Notes: generated by a model not told the origin, from the letters alone. Numbered from the stretch's first letter, positions 43,545-53,939 are shown. The stretch: 64,000 nt of DNA from Thiomicrorhabdus heinhorstiae (GCF_013391765.2 NZ_JACBGI020000010.1:1-64000), one strand, 5' to 3'. Numbers and translations: made by a program.

Positions 43545-44005
43545 TAAATCTGCTTCAACACATTAACCATTTCAATCGCAGCAAGAGTACACTCTTCACC
43601 CTTGTTACCCGCTTTGGTTCCTGCGCGCTCAATCGCCTGTTCGATACTATCAACCGTCAGAACACCGAATGAAACCGGAACGCCGGTGCTCAACTGCACC
43701 TGACCCAAACCTTTCACACACTCACCCGCAACATAGTCGAAATGCGGAGTGCCACCGCGAATAACGGCACCCAAAGCAACCACTGCATCGTAACTGCCTG
43801 ACTGAGCCATCTTCTGAACCGCTAATGGAATTTCAAATGCACCCGGCACAAAAACTTTATCGATATTAGCTGCATCGCCACCGTGACGAACGATAGTATC
43901 AACCGCACCGGCAACCAAATGGTCGACAATAAAGCTGTTGAAACGACCGATAACCAAACCGATTTTCATGTCCTGAGCTGTTAGATTTCCTTCAATGGTT
44001 CTCAT
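43544..44005 (-). CDS. ribH: 6,7-dimethyl-8-ribityllumazine synthase
   Basis: RibH makes lumazine from the RibBA and RibD products. The 153 residues contain [32 protein letters not shown] and [17 protein letters not shown], the usual signatures. I use the ATG at 44005 ([12 protein letters not shown]); a longer frame adds 14 basic residues with no support. Confidence 0.95.
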   Translation of the reverse strand: MRTIEGNLTAQDMKIGLVIGRFNSFIVDHLVAGAVDTIVRHGGDAANIDKVFVPGAFEIPLAVQKMAQSGSYDAVVALGAVIRGGTPHFDYVAGECVKGLGQVQLSTGVPVSFGVLTVDSIEQAIERAGTKAGNKGEECTLAAIEMVNVLKQI

Positions 44006-44149
44006 CTTTGTTGTTCTCTTCTTGTTTTTTGCAAGGAGATGCCGCATTCAATAACAGCATCAAACTTTATTATGATTTCAGGCTGGCTATTGTGCCACAA
44101 TTTCCAGCACTTTTTAGAGGATTGTTAAGCACATAGCGGCTTTTTACAT

Positions 44150-45265
44150 TCAATCTTTCTTGGGTAAAGTCTCACTAATCTCGAGACCGAAGCCGCTAAG
44201 CGCACTCATTTTCATTGCTGAACCGATGACTTTCAAACGTTTCAGACCCAGGTCCGCCAGAATCTGTGCGCCCAAACCGAAGGTTTTAGTATCGTCGTCA
44301 TAACGGGTTTCCGGAGCATGCACACCCAAATCCTTCATCTGAAAACCTTGGATCTTATCAAGCAGCTCGGAGGCTTCTTCATGCTTACGCAGCACGACAA
44401 TTGCCCCGGAGCCCTCTTCAGCAATCTGCTGCATCGCCGACTGTAGCGACCAGCCACATTCCGGGCGTTTAGAACCAAATACATCGCATAAGGTGTCCAG
44501 CATATGCACACGAACCGGCACGGCTTCTTGCGAATTCAATTGCCCATATACAAGGGCAAAGTGCGCCTTTTGATCCAAAACGTCCTGATAACCGATCAAT
44601 CGGAACTCGCCGAAGTCAGTCGGTAATTTACATTCGGAAACCCGCTCGATCGTCTTTTCGTTCTGCAAACGATACTCGATCAAATCGGCAATGGTTCCGA
44701 TCTTGATATCATGCTCGGCGGCATAAGCTTCCAAATCGTCGCGACGCGCCATAGAGCCGTCTTCGTTCATAATTTCAACAATTACTGAAGACGGTTCAAA
44801 ACCGGCCAGGCGCGCCAGATCGCAACCCGCTTCGGTATGCCCAGCACGCGTCAAAACACCGCCCGGCTGTGCCATCAACGGGAAAATATGCCCGGGCGTC
44901 ACAATATCAGCCGGACCGGCATTCTTAGCGACTGCGGTACGCACTGTAACTGCGCGGTCGGCCGCGGAAATCCCGGTAGTCACACCCTCGGCCGCTTCGA
45001 TCGAAACCGTAAAATTCGTGCCATGCGGGTCGGTATTGTCTTTTACCATCAACGGCAAGTGCAATTGATTACAGCGATCTCTTGTCATGGTCAAACAGAT
45101 CAACCCTCGGCCGTAACGCGCCATAAAGTTAATATCTTCAGCTGTTACCGTCTCGGCCGGAACCAGAAGATCACCTTCGTTTTCACGATCTTCGTCGTCC
45201 ATCAAAATCACCATTTTTCCCTGGCGATAATCTTCAATCAATTCTTCAATCGTATTCAACGGCAT
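44150..45265 (-). CDS. ribB: 3,4-dihydroxy-2-butanone-4-phosphate synthase with degenerate GTP cyclohydrolase II domain
   Basis: The N-terminal 200 residues are Rib[30 protein letters not shown] and [14 protein letters not shown]. The rest resembles GTP cyclohydrolase II (RibA), but the zinc cysteines are largely lost. In the region [18 protein letters not shown] the expected first and second Cys are replaced by Asp and Pro, and the Arg-Asp-Tyr motif near the end reads [10 protein letters not shown]. So RibA activity is doubtful, as in RibBX-type proteins, and a true ribA should exist elsewhere. The start overlaps the ribE stop by one base. Confidence 0.9.
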   Translation of the reverse strand: MPLNTIEELIEDYRQGKMVILMDDEDRENEGDLLVPAETVTAEDINFMARYGRGLICLTMTRDRCNQLHLPLMVKDNTDPHGTNFTVSIEAAEGVTTGISAADRAVTVRTAVAKNAGPADIVTPGHIFPLMAQPGGVLTRAGHTEAGCDLARLAGFEPSSVIVEIMNEDGSMARRDDLEAYAAEHDIKIGTIADLIEYRLQNEKTIERVSECKLPTDFGEFRLIGYQDVLDQKAHFALVYGQLNSQEAVPVRVHMLDTLCDVFGSKRPECGWSLQSAMQQIAEEGSGAIVVLRKHEEASELLDKIQGFQMKDLGVHAPETRYDDDTKTFGLGAQILADLGLKRLKVIGSAMKMSALSGFGLEISETLPKKD

Positions 45266-45915
45266 TATTTAAATCCATTCTGTTCTAAAAATTCAGGGGT
45301 AATTGCAGACGCTTTTTCGTCCTGCGGAGCAGTCATCATCCGTTCAAGATAGCGAGCCAGCAAATCCACTTCCAGATTCACTTTGGAGCCGACCTGCAAA
45401 TGTTTGATCGTCGTTTCCTGGCGGGTATGCGGTACGATATTGACATCGAACTTACAGCCGTCGACCTTATTAACCGTCAGGCTGATACCGTTAATACAGA
45501 TTGATCCTTTAGCGGCGATATAGCGACATAAACTCTTAGGCGCTTCCAATTCATAACGCCAGGAACGACCGTCCTGCTGAATCGAAACTACCGTTCCGAC
45601 ACCATCAACATGGCCGCTGACCAAATGACCGCCCAGTCGATCCTGCAAACGCAACGCCTTTTCAAGATTTACCGGTGTCCCGATCTCCCAGAATTTCGCC
45701 ATGGTAACTTCCAGCGTTTCTCCGGAAACATCTGCCACATAATAATCCTTACCGAATTCGATAGCGGTTAGACAGATACCGCTGGCGGCGATACTGTCGC
45801 CGATTTCGACGTCGCTCATATCCAGCTTTCCGACACCGATGGTGACTTTCCAATCTCCGTCACGGGGCTCGATTTTTTCGATTTGCCCTTCGGCTTGAAT
45901 AATTCCCGTAAACAT
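45265..45915 (-). CDS. ribE: riboflavin synthase
   Basis: Riboflavin synthase dismutates two lumazine molecules. It starts MFTGIIQAEGQIEKIE and has two similar barrel halves, with ASGICLTAIEF and ICINGISLTVNKVDG, plus GGHLVSGHVDGVG, typical of the family. Length of 216 residues is normal. Confidence 0.95.
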   Translation of the reverse strand: MFTGIIQAEGQIEKIEPRDGDWKVTIGVGKLDMSDVEIGDSIAASGICLTAIEFGKDYYVADVSGETLEVTMAKFWEIGTPVNLEKALRLQDRLGGHLVSGHVDGVGTVVSIQQDGRSWRYELEAPKSLCRYIAAKGSICINGISLTVNKVDGCKFDVNIVPHTRQETTIKHLQVGSKVNLEVDLLARYLERMMTAPQDEKASAITPEFLEQNGFK

Positions 45916-45954
45916 CTTTCTTTCCTCTCACAGGCGCAGGCCCGGTCTATCGAC

Positions 45955-47100
45955 CTAATTCGCCTTAGTTAATACCAAGCGTATATCCTCACCGAAACGA
46001 TCTACAGATTCAATTCGGAATTGAATTTTATCGTTCATAGTTTGCAACTGCGGCAGAAAAAACATCGGCTTGGCCTCATCGCCCAACAGACTTGGAGCGA
46101 TAAAACTGTGCAATTCGTCGACAAAGCCCGAACTGATAAAAGCCCCAGCCACGATCGCACCCGACTCGACCATCACATCATTAATATGTTCTTCCTGCGC
46201 CAGATAAGACAGAACAGACTCAATATCCAGACGATCTTCTTCGGCGGCAACTGCAACCAGTTCAACCTTGTGCTCGTAAAATTGTGCGACCAATGCCGGA
46301 TTGGCTTCGGCCATCTGCTTGGAGGTCATCAAAATCGTTCGTCCCGGCTGCTGTAACATTTTAGCATCCAACGGCATACTTAAGTTCGGGTCCAACACGA
46401 CGCGAATCGGATGACAGTTTTCCGCATCCAGGTTCATATCTTTCAATGCCTCATCCGGCAAGCGTACCGTCATACTCGGATCGTCAGCCAATACCGTACC
46501 GATACCGGTAATCAGCGCACCGCTGAGTGCGCGCATCTTATGTACCTCGAGACGCGATTCAGCGCCGGTAATCCACTGACTTTCACCATTTGCCATCGCG
46601 GTTCGCCCATCCAGACTGCTGGCCATTTTCAAACGCACATAAGGCAGTCCTCTGTTCATTCGCTTGATAAACCCTTTGTTAAGCTCCAGCGATTCTTTCT
46701 CGAACAGGCCAACGGCAATATGAATGCCGGCGTCACTCAAACGCTCGACACCACGACCGGCTACTAGAGGATTCGGGTCCATAGCCGCTATGACAACCCG
46801 AGCCACTCCGGCTTCAATCAATCCATCGGCACAAGGAGGAGTACGCCCATAGTGAGAGCAAGGTTCAAGCGTGACATAAGCGGTTGAACCCTTAGCCTTC
46901 TCTCCAGCCTCAGCCATCGCCAGACGCTCGGCATGCAGCTCACCGGCCTTTCGATGCCAGCCGCTACCGACGATTTCACCGTTTTTAACCAAGACACAAC
47001 CGACGGCTGGATTGGGCTTGGTGGAATAAAGCCCTTTTGCCGCCAGCGAGAGTGCCAACTGCATATACTGTCGATCTTCGGCAGAAAATTCATGATGCAT
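45955..47100 (-). CDS. ribD: bifunctional riboflavin deaminase/reductase RibD
   Basis: RibD deaminates and reduces the pyrimidine intermediate. Its N-terminal deaminase domain has HAERLAMAEAGEKA and the zinc motif TLEPCSHYGRTPPC. The C-terminal reductase domain has VRLKMASSLDGRTAM and VESGAIVAGAFI. Length of 381 residues fits. It lies 14 bases after nrdR and starts the riboflavin gene set proper. Confidence 0.95.
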   Translation of the reverse strand: MHHEFSAEDRQYMQLALSLAAKGLYSTKPNPAVGCVLVKNGEIVGSGWHRKAGELHAERLAMAEAGEKAKGSTAYVTLEPCSHYGRTPPCADGLIEAGVARVVIAAMDPNPLVAGRGVERLSDAGIHIAVGLFEKESLELNKGFIKRMNRGLPYVRLKMASSLDGRTAMANGESQWITGAESRLEVHKMRALSGALITGIGTVLADDPSMTVRLPDEALKDMNLDAENCHPIRVVLDPNLSMPLDAKMLQQPGRTILMTSKQMAEANPALVAQFYEHKVELVAVAAEEDRLDIESVLSYLAQEEHINDVMVESGAIVAGAFISSGFVDELHSFIAPSLLGDEAKPMFFLPQLQTMNDKIQFRIESVDRFGEDIRLVLTKAN

Positions 47101-47114
47101 ACACTTGCTCCCGT

Positions 47115-47579
47115 CTACTTGGCTGTTGTCGCGTGGACCAGTTTTTCAACCTCTTCGCGAAAAGCGTTTACATCCTGGAAAGCGCGATAAACCGAAGCAA
47201 AACGGACATAAGCGACCTGATCCAGATCTCTCAACTCTTCCATTACCCACTCGCCGATCTGCGCCGAAGGGATTTCCCGGACACCTTCCGACATCAATCG
47301 TTTCATGATATGGCTGATAACCTGTTCAATGGTTTCGCTGGAGACAGGACGCTTTTCAAGCGCCTTGACCAAACCTCTGCGGATTTTGTCATCTTCGAAG
47401 CGCTCGCGGTTGCCGTCGCTTTTGATCACTCGGGGAAGAGAGAGTTCGGCGGATTCATAAGTGGTAAAACGCTCACCACAATGGATACATTCCCGGCGGC
47501 GGCGAACTTGGACACCTTCGGTTGCCAGACGGGAATCCACAACTTTGGTATCGGGTGCATTACAAAAAGGACAATGCAT
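47115..47579 (-). CDS. nrdR: transcriptional repressor NrdR
   Basis: NrdR is the ATP/dATP-sensing repressor of ribonucleotide reductase genes. It starts [17 protein letters not shown] and has a zinc ribbon with four cysteines (CPFC, CIHC), followed by an ATP-cone domain ([19 protein letters not shown]). Length of 154 residues is normal. It is the first gene of the rib-nusB run. Confidence 0.96.
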   Translation of the reverse strand: MHCPFCNAPDTKVVDSRLATEGVQVRRRRECIHCGERFTTYESAELSLPRVIKSDGNRERFEDDKIRRGLVKALEKRPVSSETIEQVISHIMKRLMSEGVREIPSAQIGEWVMEELRDLDQVAYVRFASVYRAFQDVNAFREEVEKLVHATTAK

Positions 47580-47656
47580 AATTCACTCCCAAATAACCGA
47601 TCACCCCTAAGAAGGTGATAAATTAGTATTTTCTTATAGTTCGGTTGTCCAGATGC

Positions 47657-47686
47657 GAAAAAACCACCAGATATGGTGGTTTTTTC
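47657..47686 (-). terminator. Rho-independent terminator of glyA
   Basis: Arms AAAACCACC and GGTGGTTTT with a six-base loop and T runs on both strands lie past the glyA stop. It also insulates the nrdR leader. Confidence 0.88.
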
Positions 47687-47761
47687 GATCAATTAGAGGT
47701 TATAACACAAGAGCAACCTGTTTGGCTATCTTCATTAACACCTCCCGGGAAAGAACCTGAA

Positions 47762-49033
47762 TTATTTATAAACAGGCTTGGCAGCACAAAGCGCACTGAC
47801 TTTTTCACGTACATCCGCTACGACCGCTTCATCCCATGATTGTGATTCCTGATCACAAGCATCGATGACATCGCACATCCAGGTTGCCAGATTGGTACAA
47901 TCTTCAACATCGAAACCGCGAGTAGTCGCCGCAGGCGTACCAACACGGATACCGGAAGTCACGAATGGAGACATAGGATCGTTAGGAACCGAGTTTTTGT
48001 TAACCGTGATATGCGCGGAATCCAGAGCCGCATCAACCAGCTTACCGGTCAGACCTTTTTTAATCAGGCTAACCAGGAACAAATGGTTTTCGGTTCCTCC
48101 GGAAACCACGTCACAACCGCGTTCAATAAATACTTTCGCCATCGCTTGAGCGTTTTTGATTACGTTTTCGCAGTACGTTTTCCATTCCGGCTCCAGGCAC
48201 TCTTTGAATGCCACAGCCTTAGCCGCCATAACGTGAACCAAAGGACCACCTTGACCACCCGGGAAAATCGCCGAGTTCAACTTCTTCTCCAGGTCAGGGT
48301 TTGATTTAGCCAAAATCAAACCGCCGCGAGGACCACGCAGAGTTTTATGTGTCGTAGTCGTCACAACATCCGCAAATGGAACCGGGTTCGGATACAGACC
48401 ACCGGCAACCAGACCGGCAACGTGCGCCATATCAACGAAAAGGTAAGCGCCGACTGAATCGGCAATTTCGCGGAATTTTGCCCAGTCGATAACCTGCGAG
48501 TAAGCAGAGAAACCGGCAATAATCATCTTCGGCTTATGCTCATTGGCCAATGCTTGTACTTCATCGTAATCAATCTGACCGCTAACCGGGTCAATGCCGT
48601 ATTGAACTGCATTATAAATTTTACCGGAGAAGCTAACGTGAGAACCGTGAGTCAAATGACCACCGTGCGCAAGGCTCATACCTAAAACGGTATCGCCCGG
48701 CTCGCACAATGCCATATAAACCGCCGCATTTGCCTGAGAACCGGAGTGTGGCTGAACGTTTGCGTAATCTGCACCAAACAACTCTTTAGCGCGATCGATC
48801 GCCGCTTGTTCAACGATATCCGCAAATTCACAACCGCCGTAATAACGTTTCCCCGGATAACCTTCAGCGTATTTATTTGTAAAATAGGAGCCTTGCGCTT
48901 CCATTACGCGTGGGCTGGTATAGTTTTCCGAAGCAATCAGTTCGATGTGCGATTCTTGGCGAATCTCTTCGTTTTTGATCGCATCGGCGATCAAATCATC
49001 GTAACCAGCAATGGTCATTGATTTCGTGAACAT
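47762..49033 (-). CDS. glyA: serine hydroxymethyltransferase
   Basis: GlyA interconverts serine and glycine with tetrahydrofolate, using PLP. It has the early motif [16 protein letters not shown] and the PLP-lysine region [16 protein letters not shown] (about 220-235). I start at the ATG 49033 ([13 protein letters not shown]), giving 423 residues; 24 further codons upstream open a hydrophilic extension not seen in the family. Confidence 0.96.
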   Translation of the reverse strand: MFTKSMTIAGYDDLIADAIKNEEIRQESHIELIASENYTSPRVMEAQGSYFTNKYAEGYPGKRYYGGCEFADIVEQAAIDRAKELFGADYANVQPHSGSQANAAVYMALCEPGDTVLGMSLAHGGHLTHGSHVSFSGKIYNAVQYGIDPVSGQIDYDEVQALANEHKPKMIIAGFSAYSQVIDWAKFREIADSVGAYLFVDMAHVAGLVAGGLYPNPVPFADVVTTTTHKTLRGPRGGLILAKSNPDLEKKLNSAIFPGGQGGPLVHVMAAKAVAFKECLEPEWKTYCENVIKNAQAMAKVFIERGCDVVSGGTENHLFLVSLIKKGLTGKLVDAALDSAHITVNKNSVPNDPMSPFVTSGIRVGTPAATTRGFDVEDCTNLATWMCDVIDACDQESQSWDEAVVADVREKVSALCAAKPVYK

Positions 49034-49427
49034 TTCTCGGGTTCTCCGTCTGGCAAGTTGAATAGTGTCAAAGAGGGGAATTTTACCCGTTTTAAACTTG
49101 AACATTCAAGCCTAAACACTTTTTAATTGCAGGGATAATATATTCCTATTTGGTGTCCCCCACGATCACAGCCCACAGCATTCCGCGATACACTATGGCA
49201 AGGCGGTTTCCTGTCCGACTCTTCTATCTGCCCTTCCATGTAAATATACCAAGTTTGAATATCGCTTTCTTTTCTCGGCGTTTCTCTCGGCTGAACCCTT
49301 TTCCTAAAGACCGTTTTTAGGTAAAGTTGCTGTTTAAATTCATACAGACAGATTTTTTACAGACTGTCGCCAGGCAAATATAAAAAGAACACCATAACAC
49401 TCCAGCAATAGGACTTAGGAACAGCTA
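49034..49427. other. intergenic region between glyA and ettA
   Basis: No gene or known riboswitch is visible in these 394 bases. Only a small hairpin CCTAAA/TTTAGG (49303-49321) stands out, and the two promoters must lie here. A glyA leader riboswitch was looked for by eye and not seen. Confidence 0.5.
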
Positions 49428-51098
49428 ATGGCCCAATTCGTTTACACCATGAACCGCGTCGGCAAAATCGTACCGCCGAACCGTCACATCTTAAAAGACA
49501 TCTCCCTCTCTTTCTTCCCGGGCGCCAAAATCGGCGTACTCGGCCTGAACGGTTCAGGTAAATCGACCTTATTGCGTATTATGGCCGGCATTGATACCGA
49601 CATCGTCGGTGAAGCCCGTCCGCAGCCCGGTATCAAAGTCGGTTATCTTCCCCAGGAACCGCAACTGGACGAAAGCAAAGATGTTCGCGGTAATATCGAA
49701 GAAGCGGTCAAAGAGATCAAAGATGCCATGGCCGAGCTGGATGCAATTTATGCCGCTTATGCAGAACCGGACGCCGACTTTGATGCCTTAGCCAAAAAAC
49801 AGGGTGAAATCGAAGATATTATCCAAGCGATGGACGGCCACAATCTGGATCGCAACCTGGAAATCGCTGCGGATGCTCTGCGTCTGCCACCGTGGGATGC
49901 CGACGTTGCCAAACTCTCCGGCGGTGAAAAACGCCGTGTCGCACTATGCAAATTACTGCTGGAAAAACCGGATATGTTGCTACTCGACGAGCCGACCAAC
50001 CATTTGGACGCCGAATCCATCGCCTGGCTGGAACGATTCCTATGTGAATTCCCAGGAACGGTAGTGGCGATTACCCACGACCGTTACTTCCTGGATAACG
50101 CCGCCGAATGGATACTGGAACTGGATCGCGGTGAAGGAATTCCTTTCCAGGGTAACTACTCTTCCTGGCTGGAACAGAAGGAGAAGCGCCTGGAACAGGA
50201 AGCCAAGTCCGAAGTCGCACGAATGAAGACTATTAAAAACGAATTGGAATGGGTACGTCAGGGCGCCAAGGGCCGCCATGCAAAATCCAAAGCACGTATG
50301 TCTCGTTTCGAGGAACTGAGCAGTCAAGAACATCAGAAACGTAATGAAACCAATGAAATCTTCATTCCAGTCGCCGAACGCCTCGGTGAGAAAGTCATCG
50401 AAGTAAACCACCTGAATAAATCCTTCGGTGATCGCTTACTGATCGATGACCTGAGCTTCCGTCTGCCGCAAGGTGGTATTGTCGGAATCATCGGTGCCAA
50501 CGGTGCCGGTAAATCAACTCTGTTCCGCATGTTGACCGGTCAGGAGCAGCCTGATAGCGGCAGCATCGAATATGGTGAAACCGTCAATCTTTCGTATGTT
50601 GACCAAAGTCGCGATGCGCTCGACGACAGCAAAACCGTCTGGGAAGAGATTTCCGGTGGCGAAGAACTGTTTATGGTCGGCAATATCGAAGTCAACTCGC
50701 GCGCCTACTGCAGCCGTTTCAATTTCAAAGGCGGCGATCAACAGAAGAAAATCGGCCAACTGTCCGGCGGTGAACGCAACCGTGTCCACCTAGCAAAAAT
50801 GCTACGTAGCGGTGGAAACCTGTTACTTCTGGATGAACCGACCAATGACTTGGACGTCGAAACTTTACGAGCACTGGAAGAAGCGCTGCTGGAATTTGCC
50901 GGTTGTGCAGTGGTTATTTCCCACGACCGCTGGTTCCTGGACCGAATCGCTACGCATATGCTTGCGTTCGAGGGGGATTCCCATGTAGAGTGGTTCGAAG
51001 GAAACTTTACCGATTACGAAGCCGATTTAAAACGTCGTAAAGGGGCCGATGCCGCACAACCGCACCGCATCAAATACAAACCGATTTCGAAGGATTAA
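49428..51098 (+). CDS. ettA: energy-dependent translational throttle protein EttA
   Basis: EttA is an ABC-F protein that binds the ribosomal E-site and gates translation by the ATP/ADP ratio. The 556 residues have two ATP-binding cassettes: Walker A GLNGSGKSTLL and GANGAGKSTLF, signatures LSGGEKRR and LSGGERNR, and Walker B MLLLDEPTNHLD and LLLLDEPTNDLD. The EttA-type inter-domain arm (about 240-300, EKRLEQEAKSEVARMK) is present and there is no membrane domain. Confidence 0.95.
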   Translation: MAQFVYTMNRVGKIVPPNRHILKDISLSFFPGAKIGVLGLNGSGKSTLLRIMAGIDTDIVGEARPQPGIKVGYLPQEPQLDESKDVRGNIEEAVKEIKDAMAELDAIYAAYAEPDADFDALAKKQGEIEDIIQAMDGHNLDRNLEIAADALRLPPWDADVAKLSGGEKRRVALCKLLLEKPDMLLLDEPTNHLDAESIAWLERFLCEFPGTVVAITHDRYFLDNAAEWILELDRGEGIPFQGNYSSWLEQKEKRLEQEAKSEVARMKTIKNELEWVRQGAKGRHAKSKARMSRFEELSSQEHQKRNETNEIFIPVAERLGEKVIEVNHLNKSFGDRLLIDDLSFRLPQGGIVGIIGANGAGKSTLFRMLTGQEQPDSGSIEYGETVNLSYVDQSRDALDDSKTVWEEISGGEELFMVGNIEVNSRAYCSRFNFKGGDQQKKIGQLSGGERNRVHLAKMLRSGGNLLLLDEPTNDLDVETLRALEEALLEFAGCAVVISHDRWFLDRIATHMLAFEGDSHVEWFEGNFTDYEADLKRRKGADAAQPHRIKYKPISKD

Positions 51099-51102
51099 GA
51101 TC

Positions 51103-52005
51103 ATGCCGCAAACTCATTCTCATCTAGACGCCATTGCCAATGCGATGCCGGACCCGATCTTTATTATGGGTCAGGACGGTACCTATCTGGATATTGTCGG
51201 TGGAAGCGAGCGCACGCTGTATGCGGATGGCTCGGCACTGATCGGCAAAAAATACCACGAAGTTCTACCGGAACAGATGGCCAACCGCTTCTTGAAAATC
51301 GTGCAAAAATCGATCGCCACCGGTCAACTGCAAGAGATCGAATACCAGTTGGCGAATGCGGAAGTCAGCGGAGTCAGCGAAGGCCCGGCCGGCGGCCAGT
51401 GGTACGAAGCGCGCATCTATCCGGTCAAGAGCGAAGAGTACGGGCAGCCGGCGGTTATCTGGCTGGCGATTAACATCACCAGCCGCAAGCACATGGAAGA
51501 GCAGATCGAACACCTCTCGTCCACCGACCCGCTGACCGAACTGTATAACCGCGATTTTTTCCTTGGCGTACTGGACGAAGAGCTGAACAAGGCTAAAACC
51601 AACAAGCAGGCACTATCGTTGATCAAAATCGACTTAGATTGCTTCAAACGCATTACCGACGGCTACGGTCACGAAATGGGCGACAAAGCAATTTTAACCG
51701 CCGCGCATGCCATCAAAAAAGTGGCCAAAGATCTAGGCTATGTCGGCCGACTGAGCTGCGATCAGTTTATGATCGCCCTGCCGGGTGTCAAAGCGGTAGA
51801 CGCTTTCCGCATTGCCAAACTGGCTCAGGAAACCATTTCTGCACAGAACATCAAGTTGGAAGATGGCGTGGTTACCTGCTTGACCAGTCATGCCGGTGTG
51901 ACTGAAGTTCGCTCGCCGGATGATGACAGCCAAATCCTGTTCAAACGAGTCAATGAAGCGATTCAAGCGCTTCACGGCACGCGCGAAATCACCCGCACCA
52001 TGTAA
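51103..52005 (+). CDS. PAS-GGDEF protein with degenerate active site
   Basis: An N-terminal PAS domain (about 5-130, MPDPIFIMGQDGTYLDIVGG) is followed by a GGDEF-type domain beginning STDPLTELYNRDFF. The signature that should read GG(D/E)EF is SCDQF (in GRLSCDQFMI), so diguanylate cyclase activity is unlikely; the protein may be a sensor or a decoy. The ATG at 51103 is preferred over an upstream frame overlapping ettA. It starts four bases after the ettA stop, so it may be cotranscribed. Confidence 0.85.
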   Translation: MPQTHSHLDAIANAMPDPIFIMGQDGTYLDIVGGSERTLYADGSALIGKKYHEVLPEQMANRFLKIVQKSIATGQLQEIEYQLANAEVSGVSEGPAGGQWYEARIYPVKSEEYGQPAVIWLAINITSRKHMEEQIEHLSSTDPLTELYNRDFFLGVLDEELNKAKTNKQALSLIKIDLDCFKRITDGYGHEMGDKAILTAAHAIKKVAKDLGYVGRLSCDQFMIALPGVKAVDAFRIAKLAQETISAQNIKLEDGVVTCLTSHAGVTEVRSPDDDSQILFKRVNEAIQALHGTREITRTM

Positions 52006-52025
52006 GCAATCACCCACTTAAACCA

Positions 52026-52057
52026 AGCGATTTTCGTTCAGGAAATCGCTTTTTTTA
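52026..52057 (+). terminator. Rho-independent terminator after the GGDEF gene
   Basis: Arms AGCGATTT and AAATCGCT with a nine-base loop are followed by seven T residues. Confidence 0.85.
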
Positions 52058-52135
52058 TAACCGGCATTGATTCCTTATAAAATTAAAAGCGATTTAAAAC
52101 TCGATTCAATAACAACATCAGAGGAACTCGTAACC

Positions 52136-52627
52136 ATGAATCTATTCAAGAAACTCATTCACACAGCCCTCATAGCTCTGGCTTTTATCGGTTTCAGCAC
52201 TCAAGTTCAGGCGGCCGACGACGGCGCCAAAGTGGTGTATCACGTCGATTTTAAAGATCCGACGCGCTATTCGGCGACCCTGACGTCGATCAACAATATT
52301 CTTAACTATTACGAATCCGAGCTGATGGAAGCGGATGTTCACCTGGTCTTTGTCGGTTACGGTTTGCGTTTTACGACCGACGACGATCTTAAAGGAACTC
52401 CTTACGAAGCAGACCAGGCGCTAAAAGAACGTCGTGAAGAATTAAAAGGTCGCTTAAACGCCTTGATGAACGTACGCGGTGTAAAAGTCCACCTGTGCGA
52501 TAAAACGCGTGACGAAGTCGGATTACCGCAATCCAAAGTCTATAAAGGAATCGACTTCGCTCCTTCCGGCGTAGCCAAAATCGCCATTTTGCAAAGTGAA
52601 GGTTATTCTTACTTGAAGATTCAATAA
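52136..52627 (+). CDS. periplasmic DsrE-like protein
   Basis: This 163-residue protein has a signal peptide (MNLFKKLIHTALIALAFIGF... to Val-Gln-Ala near residue 24), so the mature part is periplasmic. VVYHVDFKDPTRYSATLTSI with VHLVFVGYGLRF resembles DsrE/DsrF-like sulfur-relay proteins, but only one cysteine (LCDK) remains. The ATG at 52136 is chosen because the signal peptide then starts correctly. Role unknown. Confidence 0.75.
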   Translation: MNLFKKLIHTALIALAFIGFSTQVQAADDGAKVVYHVDFKDPTRYSATLTSINNILNYYESELMEADVHLVFVGYGLRFTTDDDLKGTPYEADQALKERREELKGRLNALMNVRGVKVHLCDKTRDEVGLPQSKVYKGIDFAPSGVAKIAILQSEGYSYLKIQ

Positions 52628-52649
52628 GAAAAAACCGAATTTAAGAACA

Positions 52650-52677
52650 AAGCCCGCTCCATGCGGGCTTTTTTATT
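52650..52677 (+). terminator. Rho-independent terminator of the DsrE-like gene
   Basis: Arms AAGCCCGC and GCGGGCTT with loop TCCAT are followed by T residues. Confidence 0.88.
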
Positions 52678-52809
52678 ATCCATATGCACTCCCCCCTCTC
52701 ACCCTCTCACCTCATCACCCTACCTCCTCAACCACTCAATCTTGCCTTAACTAAATAATAATTATTTTTATTAGCGAATGGTTTACTTTTATATAAATAC
52801 AAATATAAT

Positions 52810-52828
52810 GCGAACTATTATCATTAAT
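52810..52828 (+). promoter_or_regulatory. candidate Fur box upstream of exbB
   Basis: The 19-base stretch GCGAACTATTATCATTAAT matches the Fur consensus GATAATGATAATCATTATC at 12 of 19 positions by my count. A second AT-rich repeat, AATAATAATTATT, lies 50 bases upstream. It fits iron control of the exbB-tonB genes. Confidence 0.55.
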
Positions 52829-52848
52829 ACTTTAAATAGATTATACAA

Positions 52849-53508
52849 ATGGATACTCAAGAAATTATTAATATTGTTAATTTGGGCGGCCCTGTCGTTT
52901 GGACGCTAGCCGCTTTCTCTTTATTTGCCAGCACACTGGTTCTGGCCAAGCTTTGGCACTTTTCCTCTCTAAAGCTGTTCAAGAAAAATCTGCCGCAAAC
53001 ACTGCACGCCTCTCTCAGAGAAGGCAATGTCGACCATGCGCTGGCTGTCTATATGGCAGACAAACATCCGAGAAGCCAAATTATCGCCCACGCCCTGAAA
53101 CAGGTTCGCCAAGGGACACTTGATACGGACGAAGTCAGAGAAGAAGCGACTCGCTATGCCAAACTGCGTCTCACCGACCTATCGTCTTATTTAAGACCAC
53201 TAGAAGTTATTGCAACACTTGCTCCCCTTCTCGGGCTGTTCGGAACCGTACTCGGCATGATCGAAGCTTTCCGAGCTATGGAAGCGGCAGGTTCTCAGAT
53301 CAACCCGGCGGTTTTATCCGGTGGAATCTGGCAGGCACTGTTGACGACCGCCATCGGCTTGGCGGTTGCTATCCCCGTATCGCTGTTCTATAGCTGGTTT
53401 GAGCGAATTACTGAAAGACAGGCCATCGCAATCCAGGATGATCTGGACACGCTTTTCATACAACTGTCCATCAACGGACAGGAACGCCGTCGTAAGGACG
53501 TTGCATAG
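52849..53508 (+). CDS. exbB: ExbB-type proton channel protein
   Basis: ExbB is the MotA/TolQ-type channel that drives TonB. The 219 residues have an N-terminal membrane segment (TLAAFSLFASTLVLAKLW), then APLLGLFGTVLGMIEAF and SGGIWQALLTTAIGLAVAIPV, the family core. The ATG has no clear ribosome site. The order exbB-exbD-exbD-tonB is contiguous. It is the TonB-system version, distinct from tolQ at 29867. Confidence 0.93.
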   Translation: MDTQEIINIVNLGGPVVWTLAAFSLFASTLVLAKLWHFSSLKLFKKNLPQTLHASLREGNVDHALAVYMADKHPRSQIIAHALKQVRQGTLDTDEVREEATRYAKLRLTDLSSYLRPLEVIATLAPLLGLFGTVLGMIEAFRAMEAAGSQINPAVLSGGIWQALLTTAIGLAVAIPVSLFYSWFERITERQAIAIQDDLDTLFIQLSINGQERRRKDVA

Positions 53509-53928
53509 ATGCACTCGACGCTGGAATTTAAAAGCCGAAAAAAGCGCATCGGGCTGACGGCCTTGATCGACGTTGTTTTTATCATCTTGATGTTTTTCAT
53601 GCTCAGCTCAAGTTTTGTTCGCTGGACTGAATTCCCTATCGAAATCGACACGACAAACGAGAGTGCGGCATCATCGCAAATCAGCGATGAAGCATTTCTA
53701 TATCTACAGTCTGACGGCAGTTTGAACCGTTTTCCTGATTCGTGGAGCTGGCAACATTTCACCGCTTTCCGAAAAGAGGACAGTCTGTCGTTCGACCGGC
53801 AGCAGACAGTGCAATTGAAAGTCGACCCGCAATGCGAGTTGCAAACCATTCTGCAAGCGATGGAATTCCTGCGCCTGCAAGGTTTGTCACAGATTCGCCT
53901 AGGCGGAATGGCGACGGACGAGTCCTGA
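53509..53928 (+). CDS. exbD: ExbD-type protein 1
   Basis: This 139-residue ExbD/TolR protein has the helix LTALIDVVFIILMFFML, with the channel Asp, and a periplasmic part. It begins exactly after the exbB stop. A second ExbD-like gene follows, so two different ExbD proteins serve the same TonB. Confidence 0.9.
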   Translation: MHSTLEFKSRKKRIGLTALIDVVFIILMFFMLSSSFVRWTEFPIEIDTTNESAASSQISDEAFLYLQSDGSLNRFPDSWSWQHFTAFRKEDSLSFDRQQTVQLKVDPQCELQTILQAMEFLRLQGLSQIRLGGMATDES

Positions 53929-53939
53929 GGAATCAAGCA

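Noticed and set aside
45916-45954. FMN riboswitch ahead of the rib genes
   Set aside because: The interval is too short and no conserved RFN elements were seen here, upstream of nrdR or in 44006-44149.
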